Of a stretch of DNA of 20,798 bases, positions 8,034 through 15,057 are shown one piece after another. The stretch is from DATCRE01 sp035493595 (GTDB lineage: Bacteria > Bacteroidota > Bacteroidia > Cytophagales > Cyclobacteriaceae). The notes under the pieces were generated by a model. That model was not told the DNA's origin. It saw only the letters and a program-made list of their open reading frames with translations, and searched no databases. The stretch is taken from positions 1 to 20,798 of the forward strand of contig DATJHZ010000252.1 in assembly GCA_035493595.1 (NCBI GenBank), written 5' to 3'. Made by a program: the position numbers and the translations under genes. Within the stretch, counting starts at the first letter, position 1, and the number at the start of each line of letters is the position of its first letter.

Positions 8034-8084
8034 TTGTCTAACTTCTGTTTTGCTAGTTCAATTGTCTTATATCACATTTTGTCT
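8034..8084. promoter_or_regulatory. Three TTGTCT hexamers upstream of the immunity-like gene
   Basis: TTGTCT occurs at 8034-8039, 8062-8067 and 8079-8084 (AGACAA on the coding strand), all inside the 96-base gap upstream of the minus-strand gene. The spacing (28 and 17 bases) is irregular. It could be a regulator-binding array or chance in AT-rich DNA. Confidence 0.2.
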
Positions 8085-8118
8085 CGCACGAAAATTGCCG
8101 CCATTTAACTGGTTTCTC

Positions 8119-9042
8119 TCAATGAATAAGTTTCTCTTTAATCTCCTTCCAAGTTATAAGCTTAATATTTTTATCTGCAATTAATTTTTTGCATGCATCG
8201 CTCGTAAAGAAATTAAAGTCTGCCTGGCGCCATACTGCTCCATAGTCAGGATGTTCAACAGTTACTGCTTTCATCTCGTCATTATCATAAGCGGCATGCA
8301 ACAGTAAACAGGTCAAGCCTGGTTGCAACGCCTGCAAAGCTGCTGAATAAAAATCGGCCATTCCTTTTTTGAAATCATCTGGATTTGCCATCACTATCTT
8401 GTCAACAAGAATATCCTGATCAGTAATATATTTATCGATGTCAACATGAAATACATATTTCTCAGCTTCACGATTTAATAAAACGGGCACTTTATATTCT
8501 CTGCCAAGCTTGATTAATATCTGGAGATATTCACCCGTGGAGAATACACAACCCATGTGTGCATCAAAATGTGTAGGTTTTACACCGGCTTTCAGTGCTT
8601 GTTCAATCTGGCTTCGAAGTTCTTTCTCAACATCAGCAGGACTCGCGTTCTTTACAAGAGCCTCAACGTTATCATTAAAGAAGCCATGGTCATCAACCAT
8701 ACTATTTTGATTGGTCGATACCGGACCCCATTTATAAAGCTTCCATTCACTTGTTAATGTTAAGTGAAGACCTAAATCTACAGATGGATGACTTTTAGCA
8801 TAAGAAGCAACCTCTAAAAACCACGGGCAAGGTACCATGATACTTCCTGATGTAACGCTACCTTTTTCCAATGCATAAAAACTTGCGGTATTTTCTGAAT
8901 GGGAGACTCCAAGATCATCGGCATGAATGATCAGCAATTTTGTTTCTTTAGGATACCCAAGCCGCTCTTGAATAGATTTTTGTTGCGCAACAACCTGAAT
9001 CACTGCGAGAAAGGATAATCCTATGGCTATTATTTTTTTCAT
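8119..9042 (-). CDS. Secreted ChbG/HpnK (YdjC-like) carbohydrate deacetylase
   Basis: The product has 307 residues. Residues 1-20 form a signal peptide (FLAVIQVVAQ, likely cut before QKS). The mature protein carries the YdjC-family metal-site motifs in order: HADDLGVSHSEN (His40, Asp42, Asp43), VDLGLHLTLTSEW (His93) and KPTHFDAHMG (His158, His162), with a C-terminal LLLHAAYDNDE segment. Known family members remove N-acetyl groups from chitooligosaccharides or from hopanoid N-acetylglucosamine. The signal peptide points to periplasmic or secreted carbohydrate as substrate, in contrast to cytoplasmic ChbG. It is transcribed alone from a candidate promoter just upstream. Its last codons are part of the right-hand copy of the direct repeat described nearby. 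Exact substrate unknown. Confidence 0.9.
   Translation of the reverse strand: MKKIIAIGLSFLAVIQVVAQQKSIQERLGYPKETKLLIIHADDLGVSHSENTASFYALEKGSVTSGSIMVPCPWFLEVASYAKSHPSVDLGLHLTLTSEWKLYKWGPVSTNQNSMVDDHGFFNDNVEALVKNASPADVEKELRSQIEQALKAGVKPTHFDAHMGCVFSTGEYLQILIKLGREYKVPVLLNREAEKYVFHVDIDKYITDQDILVDKIVMANPDDFKKGMADFYSAALQALQPGLTCLLLHAAYDNDEMKAVTVEHPDYGAVWRQADFNFFTSDACKKLIADKNIKLITWKEIKEKLIH
8124..8144. repeat. Imperfect direct repeat, right copy
   Basis: This is the partner of 7463-7482, with one extra C. It encodes the last residues (IKEKLI) of the deacetylase on the minus strand. Confidence 0.55.
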
Positions 9043-9068
9043 GTTGTGTCATTTTATAATATTTAGTT

Positions 9069-9102
9069 AAAAATTAAGAATAAAAAACCTGAAAAGAGCA
9101 AA
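9069..9102 (-). promoter_or_regulatory. Candidate Bacteroidota promoter for the deacetylase
   Basis: Read on the minus strand, TTTG (9099-9102) is followed after 22 bases by TAATTTTT (9069-9076), close to the TTTG-N19..21-TAnnTTTG consensus. The expected start point near 9062 leaves a leader of about 20 bases. Confidence 0.4.
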
Positions 9103-9161
9103 CATTACTAAACAGGTTTCGTTTGTATATCATAGTTTACAGGTAATAACTATATATATTG

Positions 9162-9196
9162 AAATGCCCCGGAGGTGTACTTCCGGGGCATTTTTT
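9162..9196 (+). terminator. Strong hairpin with T-tract in a divergent gap, leader or terminator
   Basis: AAATGCCCCGGA (9162-9173) pairs perfectly over 12 bp with 9182-9193 around an 8-base loop, and six Ts end at 9196. It has textbook terminator form on the plus strand, yet no plus-strand gene lies upstream: the neighbours are divergent. It sits 26 bases before the DUF2911 start, so it would be in that gene's leader or would end a small RNA from the gap. A possible TTTG (9122-9125) with TAATAACT (9144-9151) would place the start point at the hairpin's 5' edge. Confidence 0.75.
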
Positions 9197-9222
9197 GATA
9201 TTTAACTAACTAAACAAAACGT

Positions 9223-9723
9223 ATGAAAAAACTTAAATCTTTACTCCTTGTCATTTTTGCAACAGTTTCATTTGTCCAAGCCCAGGACAAACCAGCAAGT
9301 CCAAAAGCCGAAGTTGAAGGTTCTATTGGCGCTGCCAAAGTAAAAATTGTTTATTGCCAACCTTCTGCGAAAGGCAGAAAAATAATGGGTGGTCTTGTTC
9401 CATTCGGTGAAGTATGGCGCACAGGCGCTAACGAAGCAACCACAATCGAATTTGATAAAGCTGTAAAAATTGAAGATAAAGATTTGCCTGCCGGCAAATA
9501 TGAATTATTCACTATACCTAATACTGGCGACTGGACCATTATCTTCCAAAAATATGGCAAGCAATGGGGAGCTTATAGCTACAAAAAAGAAAATGATGTA
9601 CTACGTGTTACAGTAAAACCTGCCAAAACTGATGCCATGGTTGAGACCTTTAATATTGCAGTAGGTAAAGACGATGTTGAGTTGAAATGGGAAAACACCC
9701 TCGTAGCCTTCAAGGTTAAATAA
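9223..9723 (+). CDS. Secreted DUF2911 domain protein
   Basis: The product has 166 residues, the typical single-domain size. Residues 1-20 are a Sec signal peptide, with likely cleavage between QA and QDK. The mature region carries the family signature: IVYCQPSAKGRKIMGGLVPFG, then EVWRTGANEATTIEF, then LPAGKYELFTIP and WTIIFQK, ending in a strand-rich VELKWENT. DUF2911 proteins are common and often abundant in Bacteroidota periplasm. No activity is established that I can cite. The gene is monocistronic, bounded by the upstream hairpin and a terminator 25 bases after its stop. The ATG at 9223 places the signal peptide properly. Family call confident, function unknown. Confidence 0.95.
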   Translation: MKKLKSLLLVIFATVSFVQAQDKPASPKAEVEGSIGAAKVKIVYCQPSAKGRKIMGGLVPFGEVWRTGANEATTIEFDKAVKIEDKDLPAGKYELFTIPNTGDWTIIFQKYGKQWGAYSYKKENDVLRVTVKPAKTDAMVETFNIAVGKDDVELKWENTLVAFKVK

Positions 9724-9748
9724 TTCAAACTCATAACGATATAAAAAG

Positions 9749-9774
9749 AAGCCGACTCGTTCGGCTTTTTTTTT
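9749..9774 (+). terminator. Rho-independent terminator after the DUF2911 gene
   Basis: AAGCCGA (9749-9755) pairs with TCGGCTT (9761-9767) around the loop CTCGT, and a run of nine Ts ends at 9774. Confidence 0.9.
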
Positions 9775-9855
9775 GACCTTCCATAAACACGCTCACAGAT
9801 TAGGATGTCTTCAAATAAATGTTTTTAGAGAAAGAGCAATTGTTTACTTTTCAGA

Positions 9856-12732
9856 ATGAAATCATTTCTTCAAGAGCTGGCTGAAAAAATTCATGCAACA
9901 CATCCAACACTTAGTCAGCTCACGCTCATTTTTCCAAATAGAAGAGCGTCCTTATACTTCAGAAAACATCTTAGCAATCTTCTTCACAAACCGTCGTTTG
10001 CTCCCACACAATTAACGATAGAAGATTTTATATCTCAGCAGTCCACACTACAGGTACCGGATAAACTTGAGCTGATTCACCGCCTGTATAAAGCTTATCA
10101 ACAAACAATTCAAAGCGATGAACCCTTTGATCAGTTTTACTTCTGGGGCGAAATGCTTCTCCGCGACTTTGATGAAGTTGACAAATACCTGATCAACGCC
10201 GAACAACTTTTCAAAGACTTAAGCCATCAGAAAGAAATTGATTCAAGTTTTGATTTTTTAACGGATGAACAACTCGCTTTCCTTAAAAGCTTTTGGGATA
10301 ATTTTGATGAGAGTCTATCTGCCAACAAGAAAAAATTTCTTCACATCTGGCGACAGTTGCCAACGCTGTACAACGTTTATAAAAAACAGTTAAAAGATTC
10401 GGGTTACGCTTTTGATGGTATGTTGCATCGTGAAGTTGCTGAACAATTTCTTCGTGATGAAATAGTACTGCCAAAACGAAATTACATTTTCGTTGGCTTT
10501 AATGCATTAACAAAATCAGAGGAAGCCATTATCACCAAATGTGTTGAGCAGCACCAGGCAGAAGTTCATTGGGATATCGATTCATATTATGTTAATAACA
10601 ACACGCAAGAGGCTGGTCGATTCTTTCGTGAATATCAGCAGCATTCCATCTTAGGAAAAACTTTTATTGACATACCCTCTAACTTCAATACAAAAAAAGA
10701 GGTTCGTCTTATAGGTGCACCTCAGCACGTAGGACAGGCCAAGATCATGACTCAGATACTGGAAGAAGAACTGGTAAAAGGTTTGAATCCGGAAGAAACG
10801 CTTATAGTTCTGCCAGACGAAAAACTAATGTTGCCCGTACTTCATGGAACAGCTGCCATTGTAGACAAGCTGAATGTTACGATGGGATTTTCATTGGCAA
10901 GCACTCCCCTGTTCAATCTCATTGAGTTGTTACTGGAGCTTCAGTTAAATACACGATCAAATGAGTTTAACCATCGGCAGGTAATAAATTTGTTAGCACA
11001 TCCTTATGTTGTAGCAGCCAACACTAAAGTGGCGAATGAAAAACGTAAGGCTATCAATAAACAAAATAAAATTCATCTGGCTGCTGACTGGCTTCAGGAG
11101 GATTGCGTTTTACATCAGCTTATATTTTCTGAAATCAATCTTATAACAACAAATGCTAGAAATTCATTAATAGAATATTTCAGAACAATCATTATTCACC
11201 TGGGCAGCTTAAAAACAATTACCGACTTCGACAAAGAGTATTGCTTTCATTTTCTTACATTATTGAATCGACTTGAAGAGGTAATTGGTCATGAGAAAAA
11301 TATGATCATTGAAAACAAAGATCAGGTTGATGAATCCGTAGTACGAAGAAATCAAATAAAAGCTTTTCAACGATTATTCAGACAGGTTGTACGTTCTCAA
11401 AAAATTCCGTTTACCGGAGAGCCTCTCAGGGGATTACAATTGATGGGGGTTCTTGAAACACGGAATATTGATTTCAAAAATGTGTTTATACTTTCGCTGA
11501 ACGAAGGCGCGTTGCCATCAGGGAGTAGTAAAGGATCTTACATTCCGCATACCATACGCAAGGCTTACGCAATGCCTACGGTTGAACATCAGGATGCTAT
11601 TTATGCTTATTTATTCTACAGAGTTTTACAACGCGCTGAGAATGTGTTTTTATATTACAATACTGAAACAGATATTCTTGGACAGGGTGAAATGAGTCGC
11701 TACCTGCAACAGCTGTTGTACGAATCAGGATGGAATATAAAATCTACTTCATTGCATAATGCTATAAGTCCGCATGCAATAAAACCTATCGAAATAAAAA
11801 AAGATCAAAAGGTGATGGACAAATTGAGAGTTTATTTCAAAGGTCATCCATCCGACAAGGGTATCCATCCTACCAGCCTCATTGATTACCTTCAATGTCG
11901 CTTACGATTTTATTTTAAACATATTGCTTACATCAGAGAGGCTTCTGAAGTAGAAGACGAAATGGATGCTCGAATATTAGGTAGCTTCGTCCATAGTGTA
12001 ATGGAATTCTTTTACACTGATTTGCTTTCTGAGAAGAAACATGAAGCTATTGAAGCCGATGATCTGAGACAACAACAGAAACAAATTGCTTCATTGATTG
12101 ACAGGGTATTCATTGAAACTTATAAGCTTGATCCGAACAAACCTGTTGAGTATGATGGACAGCGATTAGTAGTGCGTGAAATTACACATCAGTTCGCTGA
12201 CCGGATTGTTGAAAAAGATATTGCATATGCTCCGTTTCATATTGAAGGCATTGAACGTGACGGTCTCACGTATGTAGTACCGATAGACGGCGGACGTAGA
12301 ATTGTTTTAAAAGGTATCATAGACAGAATAGATCGAAAAGGAAAAGATGTACGTGTTATTGATTACAAGACGGGAAAAGATGACGTACAAATAAAAGGTA
12401 GTATCACTTCGCTCTTCTCACGTACTGGTGAATTAAACAAAGCAGCCTTTCAAACTTTATTCTATGCATTACTCTACAAGGAGAATCATCCTGAAGTAAT
12501 GGGTAACATTAATGCAGGCATCTTCAACAGAAATACATTATTTAGTGATAGCCATTTTGGCATGGAACTCAACGGACAACGATTGAACAATGTGTCACCA
12601 CTTTTGCCTGAGTTTGAACAAAACCTCCAAGTAGTACTGCAAGAGCTTTACAATCCTGATCAAAGCTTTGATCAGACCACTAACTTAAATAACTGCAAGA
12701 ATTGTCCATACCAGACAATCTGCTATCGTTAA
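9856..12732 (+). CDS. AddB-like PD-(D/E)XK nuclease of recombination repair
   Basis: The product has 958 residues and no signal peptide. The N-terminal 300 residues resemble an inactivated UvrD-like helicase core (TLIFPNRRASLYFRKHL, LLRDFDEVDKYL), and no Walker A GxGKT is present. A second helicase-like part around 530-620 includes FILSLNEGALPSG and EHQDAIYAYLFYRVL. The C-terminal RecB-type nuclease has Asp823 in GIIDRID and Asp836/Lys838 in DYKTGK. Four cysteines frame the nuclease: Cys681 (LQCRLRFYF) and Cys947, Cys950 and Cys956 at the very C-terminus, matching the AddB 4Fe-4S staple spacing. In AddAB, this subunit cuts one strand and reads Chi-like sites while AddA drives unwinding. No AddA gene is adjacent in the window. 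Named by family likeness; the partner is inferred to be elsewhere. Confidence 0.9.
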   Translation: MKSFLQELAEKIHATHPTLSQLTLIFPNRRASLYFRKHLSNLLHKPSFAPTQLTIEDFISQQSTLQVPDKLELIHRLYKAYQQTIQSDEPFDQFYFWGEMLLRDFDEVDKYLINAEQLFKDLSHQKEIDSSFDFLTDEQLAFLKSFWDNFDESLSANKKKFLHIWRQLPTLYNVYKKQLKDSGYAFDGMLHREVAEQFLRDEIVLPKRNYIFVGFNALTKSEEAIITKCVEQHQAEVHWDIDSYYVNNNTQEAGRFFREYQQHSILGKTFIDIPSNFNTKKEVRLIGAPQHVGQAKIMTQILEEELVKGLNPEETLIVLPDEKLMLPVLHGTAAIVDKLNVTMGFSLASTPLFNLIELLLELQLNTRSNEFNHRQVINLLAHPYVVAANTKVANEKRKAINKQNKIHLAADWLQEDCVLHQLIFSEINLITTNARNSLIEYFRTIIIHLGSLKTITDFDKEYCFHFLTLLNRLEEVIGHEKNMIIENKDQVDESVVRRNQIKAFQRLFRQVVRSQKIPFTGEPLRGLQLMGVLETRNIDFKNVFILSLNEGALPSGSSKGSYIPHTIRKAYAMPTVEHQDAIYAYLFYRVLQRAENVFLYYNTETDILGQGEMSRYLQQLLYESGWNIKSTSLHNAISPHAIKPIEIKKDQKVMDKLRVYFKGHPSDKGIHPTSLIDYLQCRLRFYFKHIAYIREASEVEDEMDARILGSFVHSVMEFFYTDLLSEKKHEAIEADDLRQQQKQIASLIDRVFIETYKLDPNKPVEYDGQRLVVREITHQFADRIVEKDIAYAPFHIEGIERDGLTYVVPIDGGRRIVLKGIIDRIDRKGKDVRVIDYKTGKDDVQIKGSITSLFSRTGELNKAAFQTLFYALLYKENHPEVMGNINAGIFNRNTLFSDSHFGMELNGQRLNNVSPLLPEFEQNLQVVLQELYNPDQSFDQTTNLNNCKNCPYQTICYR

Positions 12733-12752
12733 TTTTTATTTATTCCGAACAC

Positions 12753-14132
12753 ATGATTCATATTAACAACGTCACCGTAATAAAATCAGGAGAAAAGCTT
12801 TTTGAAAATTTAAATCTTGAACTTGAAGAGACTAACCACTATCTCATCACTGGTCCAAACGGTTCGGGTAAAACTATTTTACTTGAATTAATAGCTGGTA
12901 ATATTCACGCTGCTGCCGGAGAAATTCAGTATGATTTTATTGAGGGAAGTAATTGGGAAGAACGCTATTGGGACAGGAAACAAAAAGTACAACTCATACA
13001 GACACACGCTGTTGAAAAACTAACACATCTGACAGGCGAGACCTACTATCAACAACGCTATTATAGCATTGAGAATACAATCACTACGCGCGTGAAAGAT
13101 GTGTTGGGAGAGACTATCAAAGATCTCGACACGCAGGATTTTCCACCTTCCATGCATATTGAAAGCCTGCTTGAGGTTGAGGTAAACAGACTATCCAATG
13201 GACAATTAAAAAAGGTTCTACTCCTTCAAACACTGTTAAAACAAAAACCAAAAGTTTTACTTCTTGATTATCCATTCGAAGGACTTGATAAGATAAGTCG
13301 GCAGGAGCTTAGTCACTTCATTGATTTTATAGCAACAAAATATTCCATTCAAATTATTCTTGCTGATCATCACCATCATCTTCCTGCAGTTATTAATAAG
13401 CGGATAGATGTAAACAAGTTCACTATCCAACAGAGCGAATTTGTTAATCATATTCCAGCATCAGTTGAAATTAATCCACCTCAACAAACAAGTTCAAAGC
13501 CTGTTGTTGAAATGAGGAATCTTAAAATTCAATATGGAGATAAAGTAATTCTTGAAAATTTTAACTGGACCATCAATGAAGGCGAACGCTGGGCATTGCT
13601 GGGAAAAAATGGTTCAGGTAAAACAACAGTCTTCAGTCTCATCTTTGCCGATCATCCCATAGCCTATCGTGAAGAAGTTTATCTTTTCGGTAAGCGTAGA
13701 GGAACAGGAGAATCGATCTGGGATATTAAAAAAAGAATAACCTATCTCGGTCCGGAACTGATAAGTTATCTCAATCCAAAAAATATTGCACAGTCCGCAA
13801 TAGATTATGTACGAAGTCTTCATCCAAAAGGAAAGGAAGAAAAGCTGATTGAGCTACTGCAGTATTTTAATGCATTCACTTTTATGCAAAAGCCTGTTAA
13901 AGTTTTATCATCAGGTCAATTACAATTAATGATGGTGATCAGCTCATTTCTGGAAGACAAAGAGTTACTCTTGCTTGACGAACCTTTTCAATTTTTAGAT
14001 GATGAGCAAAAGGAGCGAATGTCGACATACATGCAATCACATCTGGATAGCAAAACCACACTTGTTCTCATCACACATTATGATAATGATATCGCTACCT
14101 GGACGAGTTTGCGAAAAGAAATAAAAAGCTAA
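12753..14132 (+). CDS. Soluble tandem ABC ATPase, ModF (PhrA) type
   Basis: The product has 459 residues, with two ABC cassettes and no membrane helices. Cassette 1 has Walker A GPNGSGKT (34-41) and signature LSNGQ (147-151). Its Walker B reads LLLDYP, so the catalytic Glu position after Asp172 is Tyr173. Cassette 2 has GKNGSGKT (284-291), LSSGQ (385-389) and an intact LLLLDEP (Asp409, Glu410). The segment DHPIAYREEVYLFGKRRG followed by SIWDIKKRITYLGP matches the ModF family closely. ModF lies near molybdate transport genes in enterics, but no modABC is visible here. The ATG at 12753 was preferred to 12702 because the latter overlaps the nuclease gene and adds 17 residues before the first ABC strand. 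The 20-base gap suggests cotranscription with the nuclease. Confidence 0.88.
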   Translation: MIHINNVTVIKSGEKLFENLNLELEETNHYLITGPNGSGKTILLELIAGNIHAAAGEIQYDFIEGSNWEERYWDRKQKVQLIQTHAVEKLTHLTGETYYQQRYYSIENTITTRVKDVLGETIKDLDTQDFPPSMHIESLLEVEVNRLSNGQLKKVLLLQTLLKQKPKVLLLDYPFEGLDKISRQELSHFIDFIATKYSIQIILADHHHHLPAVINKRIDVNKFTIQQSEFVNHIPASVEINPPQQTSSKPVVEMRNLKIQYGDKVILENFNWTINEGERWALLGKNGSGKTTVFSLIFADHPIAYREEVYLFGKRRGTGESIWDIKKRITYLGPELISYLNPKNIAQSAIDYVRSLHPKGKEEKLIELLQYFNAFTFMQKPVKVLSSGQLQLMMVISSFLEDKELLLLDEPFQFLDDEQKERMSTYMQSHLDSKTTLVLITHYDNDIATWTSLRKEIKS

Positions 14133-14150
14133 AGAATCAGAATAGTCCTC

Positions 14151-14642
14151 TTAGATAATCTTTTTGATTCGCTCAACCATTTCAAAAACTGCAGGACAAA
14201 CAAGTGTATTTTTATATGTGAGGTCCATAATCTGAACCATCTTCTTTCTATTTGTGTGAGGATACTCACGGCATGCCTTTGGCCTGTCATTATAAACCTT
14301 GCAATAATTCTCATCATCCAAAAATGGACAGGGTGAAGATTTCAGAACGAAATCTTTATCTTCATCAACACGCAGATATTTTTCAACAAAATCACCGGGC
14401 TTCAATCGCAGTGATTTTGCAACACGTTCAATATCGGTTTGATAAAAAATAGGACTGGTAGTTTTACAACAGTTGGCGCAGTCGAGGCAATTCACTTCTT
14501 CAAAAACCTCTTCATGCATGTCATGAAATATTCCATCGAGTTGTCTCGGATCTTTTTTCTTTAATCCGTTGAGGAATTTCTTATTCTCAGGGGCCTTGTT
14601 TTTAGATTGCGAAGCAAACTGATCGAGGTTCACAGTACTCAT
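14151..14642 (-). CDS. YkgJ-type cysteine-cluster protein
   Basis: The product has 163 residues and no signal peptide. The cluster CxxCxxCC is at Cys52, Cys55, Cys58 and Cys59 (CLDCANCC). It is followed by SPCPFL (Cys105), YCKVYNDRPKACREYP (Cys114, Cys124) and a final region with one more Cys. This is the Fe/Zn-chelating family often annotated as YkgJ, proposed to hold an iron-sulfur or zinc centre. No reaction is established. The ATG at 14642 was chosen. A longer frame opens only with TTG at 14669 inside the end of the response-regulator gene and adds nine residues of no evident value. It is the last gene of the kinase/regulator operon, 16 bases after the regulator, which hints at a redox or metal theme. 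Its 3' end faces the ModF-type gene 18 bases away. Confidence 0.88.
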   Translation of the reverse strand: MSTVNLDQFASQSKNKAPENKKFLNGLKKKDPRQLDGIFHDMHEEVFEEVNCLDCANCCKTTSPIFYQTDIERVAKSLRLKPGDFVEKYLRVDEDKDFVLKSSPCPFLDDENYCKVYNDRPKACREYPHTNRKKMVQIMDLTYKNTLVCPAVFEMVERIKKII

Positions 14643-14658
14643 AATTCCAGAATCAATA

Positions 14659-15057
14659 TTATGAGGCAAGAAGCTCCTTATACTTTTCTATTGAAATAGG
14701 CTTTATGATATAATCTACCACAGCACTATCATCCTTCGAACGACTCACATCCAGTTCATCAATAGATGAACTCACCATGTAAAAAGCTATCTTCTTTTTT
14801 AATTGTGCTTTCAGTGATTTGAATTCATCTAAAACCATCCAGCCATCCAGCACCGGCATATTAATATCTACCAAAAGTACATCGGGTAGCTGATCAGGGT
14901 TATCGGCATGTTCAGTCAGGTATCGAACGGCTTCAACGCCGCTGGAGAATTGCATTATTTTATTGCCATTAGACAGTGAGCGCAACGCTTTTGAGGTGAT
15001 GAATTGAAATGTATCATCATCGTCGACAATGGCTATTGAAACGGCTTTATCTGTCAT
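14659..15057 (-). CDS. Single-domain CheY-like response regulator
   Basis: The product has 132 residues, consisting of one receiver domain and no output domain. The acidic pocket is Asp12-Asp15 (IVDDDD), the phospho-acceptor is Asp64 in LLVDINMPVLDGW, the switch Ser is in YMVSSSIDELD, and the conserved Lys is in DYIIKPIS. The sequence style is that of the Rcp1-like receivers common in Bacteroidota. It should be phosphorylated by the kinase encoded just upstream, whose gene overlaps it by 11 bases, and should act by protein-protein contact because it cannot bind DNA itself. Cytoplasmic. The partner downstream of the regulator is not apparent from the window. Confidence 0.94.
   Translation of the reverse strand: MTDKAVSIAIVDDDDTFQFITSKALRSLSNGNKIMQFSSGVEAVRYLTEHADNPDQLPDVLLVDINMPVLDGWMVLDEFKSLKAQLKKKIAFYMVSSSIDELDVSRSKDDSAVVDYIIKPISIEKYKELLAS

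Noticed and set aside
12702..12752. Upstream ATG for the ModF-type gene
   Set aside because: It would overlap the nuclease gene and add 17 residues ahead of the first ABC strand; the ATG at 12753 starts right at the conserved region.
14133..14172. GAATCA/TGATTC inverted repeat between convergent genes as a bidirectional terminator
   Set aside because: Arms of 6 bp around a long loop with no proper T-run; too weak to call.
14643..14669. Longer TTG start for the cysteine-cluster gene
   Set aside because: TTG inside the preceding gene, adding nine unconserved-looking residues; the ATG at 14642 is sufficient.
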